The notes beneath the pieces are model-generated. The model saw nothing but the letters and a program-made list of their open reading frames with translations, searched no databases and had not been told where the DNA came from. Below, in pieces: positions 35,505 to 47,265 of a stretch of 64,000 nucleotides of DNA (the stretch's first letter is position 1; each line of letters opens with the position of its first letter). The stretch comes from Mastigamoeba balamuthi. Taxonomy: Eukaryota; Evosea; Mastigamoebida; Mastigamoebidae. Where the stretch lies: assembly GCA_902651635.1 (NCBI GenBank), contig CACRSC010000011.1:844098-908097 (forward strand). Reading direction: 5' to 3'. A program made the translations under genes and the position numbers.

Positions 35505-38500
35505 ATGCTTCCACCGGCACGGACCCTGGCGTGGCTGCTCCTGCCCCTGGCACTGCTGCTGCCCCCCGTGTCCTGCTCGCAGAGCGGTGGCCCGGGCGTG
35601 CAGCGTCGCGTGCGGGACGACTGGACGATCACGATGGGCTGGACCTCAGAGGGAACGGGCAATCTCTGCAGCTCCCTGGCCCACCTCGTCCGCGACCACT
35701 GGGCCGGAGGGAAGCTCAACGTGGTGCGCCTGCGGTGCCCCCGTTCTCCGGGAATCGCCAAATGGCATTCGTTGTCTCTGTTGGGACCGTGGGTCCTCCT
35801 CCAACCCAGGGCTATTTTTGCCTTGTGTCCGCTTGGGGAAGGGTTGAATGCCACAGGGAAAAATGGCATAATGGCTTCTGGCTCCTTACTCGGAACTCTG
35901 CAGATTTGCCACAATACCAGGAGCGAGTGGGTACAGCACGACTACGTCCAGGGCGTGTTCAACAACTCGGGACCCGACATACTCGTCTGGGAGCAGCAGT
36001 GGACCCCCATTATCGTCAAGAAGAAAATCACCACACGGGTGACATTGCGATTTCATCTGCCGAGTCGTCGGTTCTTGCCACGCTTATATGCTCCCTCCCT
36101 CCTCCCGTAGATGAGCTTCCCCACGGACATCATGGGAACCAACTACTTCGGCTCCAACGGCAACAGGAACAGAAACAACAGATCCGGCGGCGGCAACTGG
36201 GGAAAGAAGTTCGGGTTCCCGCTGGTCGGCGACATGCTCGTTCTCGTGTACCGCATCGACTACATGCGCAACTCGTCCAAGTCGTACTCGCTGCTCTCGT
36301 GGTGCGGCACAGCTTCTTCGACACCTCCACAGCCGCTTTCCAACTCACGCCCTGGCAGGGACTCGCTCCTCCAGGCCTCGCAGGAGTTCTCCGCCCGCTT
36401 CGGGTCCGGCTTCACGACGTCGTGGTGCGGAAATGCCACGTGCTACCGCGACCTGGCCTCAGGCACGCCGACAAATGGGAGAGCAGCAGTCTCACTGGCG
36501 GACCCCGCAGTGTTTGCACAGCTGATGAGCAGCGTGGGGAACCTCGACATCTTCAACAGGACGACTTACGACGTCAACGGCACGCTCAACTCGCCGGAGG
36601 CCGCCGAGGTGCTGGGGTTCATCAGGGACCTGTTCGTCACGTCGAACTTCAGCGCGGAGACCATGGCCAGCGCCAGAGCTCACCTCTGCGACGGCTCCGC
36701 GTCGATCGGGATCACGTGGGCCTCGCAGTGGGACAACGACACCGACACCGCGGCCTGCGGAGCGGTCCGCAGACTGCGCTTTGCCCGCATACCGGGCAAG
36801 AGCCTCAAGACGCAGACGTGGATGCTCACGGGGTACGGCATCGGCGTGAACGCTGCGAGCCAGAACCCGCTGGCGACGGACTTCATCAACTGGTTCTCAG
36901 GGCAGCAGGCCGACGACAGCGGCGGCCCCGCTCCGCAGCTGCTGTGGGCCAGGGCCGGCGCCTTCGCCGCGAGCAGCGCGGCCATGTCGCAGGTGGCCGA
37001 CAGGACGCGCTCTCGCCAGGTCTACTCGCTCGGCTTCCCCACCGCCACGGACCTGCTGTGGAGGTACCCAACAGCAGAGCACACCGGGCCCCGGCATCCA
37101 CTTGCGCTGACCCTCAACCTTGCCCACTAGGCTCCCAGAGAACTCGCAGCTGATGGCTGCGGAGATGCCGTACATCTACAGGGCGATCGTCGGGGACATG
37201 GAGGTCGAGCTGGCGCTGGAGCACGCTGCGGCCGAGGGCCAGGCGATTCTCTCGGCGGTGTACCCGTGCGGCCCCAACGCCGACAACCTCTCGTGCCTCT
37301 TCTCGTCGCACGCGTCCGCGAAGAAGTCCGACACCGCGTCCAACGGGGGCGCGCTCGCCGGGGGCATCATCGGCGGGTGTGGCGCGGCCGTCCTCGTGCT
37401 GGGCGGCGCGTTCTTCGTGTGGTACGTGCCGCACAAGAGGAACATCAATAAGCTCCGGGACGACGTCGAGTACGGCCTCAAGGCCTTCATGATCGACGCC
37501 GACGAGATCCAGCTCGGGCCGCTCCTGGGAAGCGGGGCCTTCGCCGAGGTATTCCTGTTCGTAGCCCACTGGGATGCTCGGGGCACATCGAGGCTCACTG
37601 GTGCTCTGCCGACAGGGGCACCTGGAGAGGGACCCAGATCGCAGTCAAGAAGATAAGGAAGAACAGGATGTCCGAGGAGCAGATACACCTCTTCGAGCAG
37701 GAGATAGACATCATGAGGCTCCTGCGCCACCCAAACATCGGTCCGGGCCAGCCACCGCCCTCGGGCCACCGAACCTTGCTGACAGCGATGCCGCATTCCC
37801 ACCGCCAGTGCTGTGGCTTGGGTACGCCAAGACGGCGGACCATGCGATCATGGTCATCGAGTTCATGGCCAACGGGTCGCTGGCCTCGGTTCTGGAGAAC
37901 AAGGCGATGAACCTGACGCTGGAGATGAAGATGAATGTCCTCCTGGACATCGTCAAGGGCATGACCTTCCTGCACACCTTCAAGCCCGCCATCCTGCATC
38001 GCGACCTCAAGAGCCAGAACGTGCTTCTCGACGCCAAGATGAATTGCAAGGTCCCCCTTCCTCCCACCCGCTGGTCTCCTCTCTCACGCGGTCTTCGCAG
38101 GTGAGCGACTTTGGCCTCACGATTCTGCGCAAGGCGCACGCCAGTGGCCAGGAGAGCGCCAGCTCCGAGGTCGAGGGTGAGGCTGCGGTGGGATCGCTGT
38201 TCTGGACGGCCCCCGAGGTCCTCAAGGGCGAGCCGTTCGAGCCGCCCGCGGACGTATATTCGTTCGGGGTGATCATGTGGGAGACGGCGATGAGGAAGAT
38301 GCCCTACGAGGAACTCAACCCGCACCACGTCGTGCTCAAGGTCGTCACAGAGAACCTCAGGCCGCCGCTCCCCGACAACCTGCCGCCGCCCGTCACCCAG
38401 CTGATGGAGAAGTGCTGGTCGCAGGACCCCAGGTAGGCCTCGCATGCGCTCTCTCTGCTCCTCTCACCGCAGCCGGGAATCGCAGTGCCCGTCCGACCTT

Positions 38501-40572
38501 CTTGGAGATGCTGGACACGTGGCCCGGTCTCATGACGCTGCTCTCGGAGGAGTTCAAGGTTTGCCATTGTCTGAACGCAGAGCATAGCGACTTCTTACCG
38601 AGTCAGCGCAGAAAGAGGGCTCGTTCTCTCAAACACCGCCACCGACAGGAAGAGTGACGCTGGTCTTCACGGACATACAGGGCTCCACGTCGCTGTGGGA
38701 GTGGAACCCCGAGCTCATGTGCGACCACTCGGACCCTCCCGGACGGGGGCGTTGGGGACAGCGCTGACACTTGCCCCTCTGCAGGAAGGACGCCCTGGAG
38801 CTGCACAACACCATCATCAGGAGGACGTACATGGACTTCCAGGGCTACGAGGTCAAGACCGAGGGCGACGCCTTCATGATCGCCTTTGGCGAGTCTGCCA
38901 GCGCCATCAAGTTCTGTGCCGAGGCCCAGTCCCGCCTCCTCTCGGCCAACTGGAACCCCGAGCTGTTCCAGCACCGCGCCTGCACCAAGGAGTACGACGG
39001 TACGAGCTGCGCCGAGGACGTGCTCCTGTTCTGATGCCCGCATGGCTGTGCAGAGAGCGGGAAGCTGACAAACTGCGGGCTCCGTGTTAGGATGGGAGTG
39101 CACACAGGGACACCCAGCTGCGCCATCGACCCCGTCGCGAGCAGGATGGACTACCACGGGCCCGACGCTAACAAGGCAGCGCGCGTCTCCTCCGTCGCCC
39201 TCGGGGGCATGATAACGGTGAGCACCGAGACGTACGAGGAGGTCTGCGAGAGCTCCGAGATTAAGGAGTTCGGGGCCTTCTCGGAGATCGGGACGATGAC
39301 GCTCAAGGGAATGGCCGTCCCCGAGACCATCTACCAGTTCGTACCCGAGAAGATCAAGAGCCGCACGTTCCAGGACAACGGCACTTCGTCGTACAGCTCG
39401 CCGTCCGCGTCCAAGCTCGTCGCTCCTGGGGAACTCTCCTTCGTTGTGCGACCTCCCCAGTTCCATTACAATCGACCTGAAGGACCGCGTACCGGCAGGG
39501 CGACGGCGACCAGACCACCGAGGGCGAGAGGGACAAGGCGCTCCCCTCGTGGCTTGTGCCGTTCTCCGAGATAGAGGTCGACAGGTCCAAGAAGATGGGC
39601 TTCGGCAACTTCGGCGAAGTGTTTCTCGGGTACACACGTCCCTGGCCATTCGAGGGCTCACATTGCGGTTACCAGCAAGTGGCGCCACCAGGAGGTTGCG
39701 GTCAAGTTCTTCCTCAACCAGAGGATCGACCAGAGCAAGGTCGCGGACTTCCGCATGCAGCTCAGGGAGATCGCTGTCCTCGGCAGTCTGCGCCATCCCA
39801 ACATATTGCTCTTTGTCTGCTCGCCTTTGGGAGGGAATCACTACTAAGCACCCCCATCTCACGGATAGCCCACCCCTCGCAGATGTGCGCGTGTATTGAG
39901 CAGCCAAACATGTGCATCGTGACCGAGTGGATGGAAAGGGGGAGCCTGCTCAAAGTGCTTCATAGCAACGAGTCCATCTCTGTCGACCAGTCGCTGCACT
40001 TTGCCAAGCACATCGCCCAGGGAATGGCCTTCCTCCACGCATCTCTGATCATTCATCGCGACCTCAAGTCTTCGAACGTCCTTGTGAGCTCTCTGTCGGG
40101 GCGGTTGCTGGCTAACCACGCACGTGCCCCGGCCAGATCGGCAGCAACTGGGAGGTCAAACTCGGTGACTTTGGGCTGAGCAAGATTAAGTCCTCCAACA
40201 ACAAGATGACGGCCTGCGGAACAGCGGCATGGAGTGCGCCAGAGGTGTTCAGCAGCTCCGCATACACTCTGCAGGCAGACGTCTACAGCTTCGGTATCGT
40301 GATGTGGGAGATCCTCACGAGGAAGATACCGTTCGTCGGCAAGCACTCGCTGCAGCTCCCGATGCTAGTGATGAAGGGCGAGCGCCCAGAGATCCCCGCC
40401 GAGTGTACGCACTATGAATGCCCTGCTTCTGCCGATACTCACTTGCATCTGCCTCGCAGACGATCTGCCGAAGGAATACGTCGCCCTGATGCAGTCGTGC
40501 TGGGTGCATACCCCAGAGCAGCGGCCCCCGTTCAACGACATTCTGGTGAAGCTCTCAGAGATCATGGTGTAA
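35505..40572 (+). CDS. Chimeric receptor: solute-binding ectodomain, TM, TKL kinase, class III cyclase, second TKL kinase
   Basis: Seventeen exons are inferred with consistent phases, giving about 1335 residues. A signal peptide (LLLPLALLLPP) and an extracellular family-1 solute-binding-like domain (about 30-480; WDSLLQASQEFS, IGITWASQW) are followed by a TM (about 487-514). Kinase 1 has GSGAFAEVF, AVKKI, HRDLKSQN and SDFG. The cyclase has both metal aspartates (FTDIQGST, TEGDAFMIAF), the Lys of EVKTEGD, the Asp of DYHG and N-K-A-A-R, so it should make cAMP. Kinase 2 (from about 1070) has GFGNFGEVF, AVKFF, HRDLKSSN and GDFGLS. Both kinases look active. It likely senses a sugar or other small solute and couples phosphorylation to cyclic nucleotide. 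Similar chimeras are known in Acanthamoeba. Exon 1-3 borders are the weakest part. Confidence 0.88.
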
Positions 40573-40795
40573 TCTAAGGGCTCACGCGGCATGGGAGTGT
40601 GCTGCGTATGTGCATACACACATGCACATGTAAATGTGCACCAACACAACCCTCCACGCACACAGTGACACAGTGTCATAGCTTGACCAAGGGGAGACAC
40701 CACCCAACCTTAACACAAGAAGAGAACAGAACAAGATCCTTGTTTTGTGGGCTTCGCCAAACAGCCAGAAGCTCCCGAGCTTGAGAGTCGGGCCA

Positions 40796-43700
40796 TTACT
40801 GCCTCTCCATGAACGCCGACACGGCTGCTGCCGACGGATCCACAAGAGGGCAGTCGAGCGACGCAGGGTCCAGAGACTCGACTGCCGCGATGCCACGGGC
40901 TGGCGGTGCAGAGGCGAGAGGCGTTCCAGCCTGCTGCGAGGCCTCGGGGAACTTTGCGGGGTGCGCGGTCGCGAGGCAGATGACGGTGTCCTGGCTCAGC
41001 GCGTTCACGCGCTGCTCGTGGGCGACATGTATGCCCACAGCGGTGTGAGGGCACACGACGAGGTGGCTGGTATGCCACGTGCTGGTCATCGCCGCGTACG
41101 TCTCCGAGTTGGTCGCGTCTCCAGACAGGAAGTCCTCCTTTGTCTGAAAGGCACAGTAAGACCCCTGGGCAGGAGAGCAACAGCAAATACCTTGGCGAGG
41201 AGCTCCGGGGACAGCGCGATGGATCCGGTGGCGGAGAACTGCTTCATCCAGCCAGCGAGCACCTGGTGGTCCTCGCCGCTGAGGTAATACAAGTACCTCT
41301 CGAAGTTGGACGACACCTGAGCGAAAACAGAGTGAGAACGGTGCGGCGCGGGGTTGCCAAAGCGTGCCTGGATGTCCATCGAGGGGCTGGGAGTGATCCT
41401 GGACTCGCTGGCCCTCGCGTACACGCCGGTGGCGAAGAAGGTGTGCAGGATGTTGTTCTCGTTGGTCGCCACGACGATTTTGTCGATGGGCAGGCCCATC
41501 CTCTTGGCGTAGTACCCTGCGCCGCACCACGCCGTTAGTTTCAGGCGCAGCAGAGGTGCAGGGCAAGTCCTCACCAGAGAGGGCGTCGCCGAAGTTGCCC
41601 GACGGGACGCAGAAGCTGATCTTGCCGCTGTGGCCCATGCGCCTCGCTTTGAAGAAGAAGTAGAAGTAGTACGAGATCTGCAGCGCAATCCTCGCCCAGT
41701 TGATCGAGTTGACCGCCCCGAGAGCGTGCTTGGCCTGCGTGGTGGGAAGAGGCCCCCCCGAGGGGTCAGTCCGGCACGCAGTCCACACGGGGGGGCTCCC
41801 ACCCTCGTACCTTGAACTCGGCGTTGCCGAAGAGCTCCTTGACGATGCGCTGGCAGTCGTCAAACGAGCCACGTACGGCCAGGTTGTGCACGTTGCTGTC
41901 CTTGACGCTGAGCATCTGGCGGCGCTGGATCTCGCTCACACGCTGGTGCGGGTGCAGCATGAACACCTCGATGCCGTCCTTGCCCCTGAACCCCTGGATC
42001 GCCGCGCTGCCCGTGTCGCCCGACGTCGCCCCCAGTATCGTCATACGGCCGGCGCCGCCCCTGGCCCTCTCCTTCTCGATCAGCAGCTGCATGAGGTGCC
42101 CGAGGAACTGCAGCGCGACGTCCTTGAACGAGTGCGTGGGCCCGTGGAACAGCTCGCCGACGAGCAGCCACTCGGGCGTGCCCGCGGCCGTCAGCGGCAG
42201 CGGGTCCTCGGGGAACGTCGAGAAGCTCTTCCTGGCGATCGCCCTCAGCTCCTCCACAGTAACGTCGTCGCTGTTGCGTTGGGCGCTCAGTCCTGCAGGC
42301 ATCCGCGGGGGAGAAGCGGGCGAGATGCGTTCGTGCCTCGAGGAGAAGCGCGAGAGGACCTGGACGACGAGCTCGTTGAACTCGAGAGAGGCCCAGCTGC
42401 TGAGCTCGGCCGCCGTGAGCGCGGGGATGGCCGACGGCACGAAGAGGCCGCCGTCCGCGGGCATGCCGCCGAGCACGACCTGCGAGAACGACGCCGAGGG
42501 CGCGCGCGAGCTGCAGTCGCGGGTGCTGATGTACGAGGCCCTGCGGAGGCCCTCGCAGGCGCGCTCGTAGCTCGTGAAGGCGCCCTCGTCGACGCCGAGC
42601 AGGTGCGCGCGGCTGCCGAGCCCGTGCGACGCGAAGACGCTCTTGATGTCGGCCGCCAGCCTCTCGCACGTCTCTGTCGAGGCGCCACGGCACAGCGCCA
42701 GCACGGTGGGCCCACTGCCGCTGATGAACACCCCGAGAGCGCCCTTGTACTGCGCAGCGGAGGCCCAGCGTGAGAAGTGGGAGAGAACGGCACGGAGAAC
42801 ACAACAAGAGCAGACAAAAAGCGTAAACAGCAGAGCGGATCGAACAGAGCTCGGCAAAGCCCAACAGAGCGCATCACAGCACAGTAGAGGCGCAACAGAG
42901 GGCAAAGAACACGAAAAGAGCACAGCTGAGCATAACAAAACGCAACGGCAGAACAGAGACACAACAAAGCAGAGCAACAGAAACATGGACAACTATGAGG
43001 CGCGGGGCTCTGGTGCCTTGTGAATCGACTTGTTGAACTCGAGGATCTCGGGCATCCCGGGGACGAGCCTCGAGCGGTACGGCGTGTGGATGACGTCGTT
43101 GAAGAGCTCTGCCGTCTGCTGCTGTACGTCCGACGACAGCGCCAGCACCAGCGACGCCGCGCGCTGCACGCTGTGCACCTGCAGAGGCCGGGGGGAGCGC
43201 GCACGAGGCTGAGCCAACAACAGCCACCCCGAGGGCTTCCCTGCCCGCCCCTCCCGCAGCAGAGACGGCGCACGATGTCGGCGCGCGAGTAGCTGGCAGG
43301 GAGGGCCTTGCGGGCCTCCTCGGTGGAGACGGTCATGTCCGGGGTCACGGCGACGCCGACGACCGACTCGGGGCGCGCGAGGCGGACGGGCCAGGGCGAG
43401 AAGACCCTCGGGGGCTCGCAGACGGCGCAGACGCAGCCGCCCAGCACCGCGGGCGACGCGTTGTCGGGGTGGCCCTCGATGAGCGAGGCGATCTCGGCGG
43501 CGCGCGTGCGCGTGAGGCCCAGGCGGGCGGCGAAGTCGGCGGCCAGGACGCCGGCGACGACGGCTGCGCTGCTCGAGCCGAGGCCGGCCTGCAGGGGCAG
43601 CTCGTTGTGCGCCTCGATCGTCACGCGCGACGCGGGGAACTCGGCGCCGCACAGCTCGCAGGCCCTCAGCGCAGAGGTGTAGATCTGGCGAGAGGCAGGG

Positions 43701-44349
43701 GGTGGGGGTGAGACAGTGAGCAGAAGCAGAGCAGCCCGTCAGGTCTGCGGCTACGTTTTCTGCTCCTGACACAGCACAGCCGCCCATTGCCAACGAGACA
43801 GCCACGCAGACCACATGCACGGCACACCTGATAGTGATGATGCCCCCCCTGCCCAATCCTCAAATATCGCGCGCAAGCCCAAGTTCCCCCTTAACGTTGC
43901 ACAAGGGACGAGCAGAACAGATGCTCGATTCGAGGCAAGAAATAATCACGACAATCGCAAAGGAGCACAAATCAATTGCGTCACAGGATAAGTTGCCTGC
44001 ACACCAGGGGAAAATACCAGGGAAAGCAGGAAAACACGCGGAAAACCCCGCAAACAACGCTGCCCGAGCGCCATAAAGGGCGTTGAGCACGAAGGCAGGG
44101 CCCCGACGAGGGAGAGGAGTGCCACATCGGTGCCCGCACGAGGTTGGAGGAGTCAGTGGGGAGGATCTGAGCGCCCTCGCCCGAGTTGCGGATGAGGGGG
44201 CCGGCGGCGGCAGCGGAGGCGCGCGGGGCGTCGTCGACGGTGACGGTGACGCTGAGGTGCAGGCCCAGCGCGAGGCCCAGGCAGTCGAACCCGGGGCCCA
44301 TGTTCGCCGTGGTGGCGGGCACGCGGAACGAGACGGAGCGCGAGGACAT
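40796..44349 (-). CDS. Bifunctional homoserine kinase-threonine synthase fusion
   Basis: Eight or nine exons (44349-44140, 43684-43274, 43178-43017, 42749-42337, 42270-41811, 41734-41575, 41516-41368, 41316-41191, 41143-40796) sum to 812 residues. The N-terminal half is a GHMP kinase: VPATTANMGPGFDCLG, the ATP loop PLQAGLGSSSAAVVAG and FISGSGPTVLALC. The second half begins directly at YISTRD and carries the threonine-synthase PLP lysine (PTHSFKDVALQ, residue about 448). Further signatures are GATSGDTGSAAI, VNSINWARI and PSGNFGDA. The two activities are the last steps of threonine biosynthesis, homoserine to phosphohomoserine to threonine. The join lies inside one uninterrupted exon, so the fusion is not an annotation artefact. 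Three introns use GC donors (43016, 42336, 41367). Confidence 0.92.
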
Positions 44350-44590
44350 CGGCGGGGACAGAGAGGGTCAACCGAACAAACGGGCAGCGCAAACACTAAG
44401 GACTAACGTATCCCAGGAAGATATTCGCGCGCAATATCCCCCAGCAGCTGGGGGATCAACGCACCTCCCCTAGGCAGGGGACCGCGAGCGGAGAGGAGTC
44501 TGGGGGAGGAGGGAGGATCGGCTCTCGCGCGATGCGGGATTGCCAGCGGGTTGCTTGGGATTCTGTTTCTTGTTTTCCCAAGATCTTTGA

Positions 44591-44602
44591 CAGATATTCC
44601 CC
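44591..44602 (+). promoter_or_regulatory. GATATTCCCCC element upstream of FNIP
   Basis: AGATATTCCCCC lies about 60 bp before the FNIP ATG. A mirror copy, GAAGATATTCG with AATATCCCCC, stands before the divergent ThrB-ThrC gene at about 44418-44440. The intergenic space is therefore a bidirectional promoter with an element facing each gene (inference). Confidence 0.4.
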
Positions 44603-44658
44603 CACCCCAACCCCGCCCCCTCCCGCAGAGAGCCGAAAACCCACACAACTCCCCAGAC

Positions 44659-46912
44659 ATGGACCGCCTCGTGCAGGTGCTCGTCCTCCAGAACACGGCC
44701 AACGAGTGCGTCCTCTACAACTCGCACCACCGCGGCGCCCTCGACGCGTCCGGCGGCGGCGCGGGCTCGTCCGCCGCCCCGGGCCCGCGCCCCTACGGCT
44801 CCAGCGCCCCGCGGGCCGTCCGCACGCCGCGCCGCTCGCGCACGCCCCCGCACCCCAGCCTCAGCCCCGCGACGGCCGCCGCGGCCACCGCCGCGCACCT
44901 GCCGCGCACGGCGACGGACCTCCGCGAGATGATGTTCGGGACGGCGCCCATCCTCGAGGCCGCGGTCACCAAGCTGCACGTCTCCCCCGCCCAGCCCGCC
45001 CTCGTCCTCGCCACCAAGGTACCCAGGGGAAGGAGGAGGAGGCGGAGGAGGAGGACCTGGGGGGGGCACTGAGGGCAGGCTGTGGTGCGTGGGCAGGTGT
45101 TCCAGGCGAGGGCCAAGCCGAGGACGGTGTACCCGGGGGTGGGGACGGTAGGGACGGGGAGCATGTCGGCGATACCGCTCATCACGGCGCAGACGCCGAC
45201 GTCGTCGCTGACGTCGCACGCGGCGGGAGGGGCCGGGGTCGTCGTGGGCGGGCAGAAGTCGTCGCTGGCGCTGGCCGTGTGCCTGCTGGCCGACGGCGCC
45301 TCGGTGGCCGTGCAGATGCGCCAGTTCGCGGCCGCGCACTACGCGCTCATCGACGCGCGCATGGCGAGGGCCGTCGCAGAGCTCAAGGAGCGCGTCAACG
45401 CCGTCCTGGGCGACGCGGCGCTCGCCTCGCTGGCCGCGACGCCCTCGAGCTCGTTCGTGTGCAACCCCGCGTCGATGACGCCCAGGGGCTCGCTGACGAC
45501 CCCGCTGCTGGGCGCGGCCGTCAACGCCAACACGCCCGTCGTCGCGCCGCAGGTGCTGCTCAGGGCCTACAGCCTGCAGGACGACAAGGCCGCCAGCGCG
45601 CTGCTGGGCAACCTCAGGAGCTCGGTCGTGAGCCTGCTCTGCGGCGCCAGGCTGAGCCCCCCGCTCTGGCTCGGCGTGGCGGCCACCGCAGACGGCAGGC
45701 CGCCCCCGGAGCCCGGCAAGGCCATCGTCGAGGACTCGCCGCTCGCAGCGCAGCTCGCGGAGAGCGTCTGCTCGCTGGCCAAGTACGACACTCAGGGCTC
45801 GGGGTACTTCGTCAGCTCGGCCATCACCGCGGCGCTCGCGTGGCACCGCGCGTGGATCACGTCGGTCGACGTCGTCGAGGACGGGGCGGTGATGGACGCG
45901 GACGCGGCCGGGTACTCGGACTCCAAGTTCCTCTGCAACCACATCGCCGCCCAGCTGCGCGAGCTGCACGGGTCCAGCGGGGGCGAGGCCGTCACGCGCG
46001 TCATCGTGAGCGGGTCCGACGAGGAGGCCTGCGAGAACCTGCTGAGCATCCTGAGCTACTTCGTCCGCTGCCCCTCTGTGATGATCAACGCGCCCAAGAC
46101 AGAAGTGGACTCGCCAAACCCGCTGTTCGCGCAGCCGTCGGACCCCGTGCGCTCCGGCCTGCCCACGCCGAGCCCCACGCCGAGCCCGAGCCCGAGCCCC
46201 AGCCCCAGCCCTAACCCGTACCTGAAATCGCTGTCTTCGGGGGCCGGCAGCGACAGGTCGGACCTCTCCGAAGAACCGTCGGTCGCAGCCCTCGAGATTG
46301 TCGAGATGTCGCCAGAGGACTACGAGGAGAACGTGCAGACGGTCGGCAGCCCAGGCCCCGCGCTGTCGCTGTACGGAGGGATACACGAGCGGTTCGACTC
46401 GGACCTCGTGCTGCTCGGCGTCCGGAGCAAGCGGACTGACCTGCTCTACACGCTCGGCGAGGAGCTCCAGGGGCAGGCGGAGCGGTCGCAGCTGCACGCG
46501 GTCGCCGTCATCGCCGACATGGACGCCAAGAGATGCGAGGTGCTCGTGGCGAGGCCGGGCGCCGGCGCTCCCGAGAGGCACGGCTGCGTGGCCTCGTTCC
46601 ACATCGCCTCGGCGCTCGAGTCCGTGAGGGCACTGCGCGCGATGGACAAAGTGCCGTCAGAGGCCTGCCTCCTCCTGATCGAGGACCGCCTGAGAGAGCT
46701 GTGCGTCTGCCTCCTGTCGAGGGGTACCGTACTCATGGGTTTTGCATAGCGTTCTTATGGCGAGGGCGATGCTGCGCTACATGCGGTCTCTCAAGTCGCC
46801 TCCATCCAAGGGCAGGCTGGAGCGCGACCTGCAGATCTCGGAGAACGACCTACCACTGGTGGCAGCGGTCTCCCGGTCTCTGCAGCACATAGGAATGTCA
46901 ATTATGCGGTGA
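44659..46912 (+). CDS. FNIP: Folliculin-interacting protein (FNIP), Longin-DENN partner of FLCN
   Basis: Three exons (44659-45018, 45097-46700, 46750-46912) give 708 residues. The N-terminal signature LREMMFGTAPI followed by KLHVSPAQPALVLATKVFQAR matches the FNIP EMMFGS...KVFxxR block. The C-terminus matches the FNIP end: EDRLREL then a helix and ENDLPLVAAVSRS, equivalent to DLPLLxAxAxTHS. The middle is weakly conserved with Pro/Ser tracts, including a tandem of (SP)n near 46180. FNIP with folliculin acts as the Rag GTPase-activating complex on lysosomes, in mTORC1/AMPK signalling. The family is Longin plus DENN in fold; these domains are assigned by homology. The gene is transcribed divergently from ThrB-ThrC with a 309-bp gap. 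Confidence 0.8.
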
Positions 46913-47265
46913 TGACAGTACAACGCATGCCGTGAACAAAAGTCTTGATAGTACGAACCACTCTCCGTGCAAGCTGCGATAATGCGGCAATGTGGCGCGT
47001 CTGTGCACTTAGGTATGATCAATAAAGATTGGCATGGTGAGACTTGGTCTGGAAGTCTCTTCTGGGGGTGTATTGTGAAACAGGATTGCACGTTTGATGA
47101 TGCTGATTCTCTTGCATGACACAGAAGTCATCCGAATGCGACTAGAGATGATGTTTCCACTCGGGTTATACAGCCGGTTTCCTTTTTCCTGTATTGCACC
47201 GTGTGCTTTCAGCCCTCGACCACTCTTGCAGCAGTTGCTCGCCGCAGTTGTGCGGTGGTCCGCCC
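46913..47265. other. Convergent 3' region between FNIP and the LIM gene
   Basis: There is no gene here. A canonical polyadenylation signal AATAAA lies at 47021-47026, about 110 bp after the FNIP stop, consistent with its 3' end. The composition is AT-richer than the flanking coding DNA. Confidence 0.5.

Noticed and set aside
35505-37130. Bacterial contamination, because of the solute-binding domain (also FG-GAP and PHB-esterase genes)
   Set aside because: All three carry phase-consistent spliceosomal introns, and the binding domain runs into eukaryotic TKL kinases.
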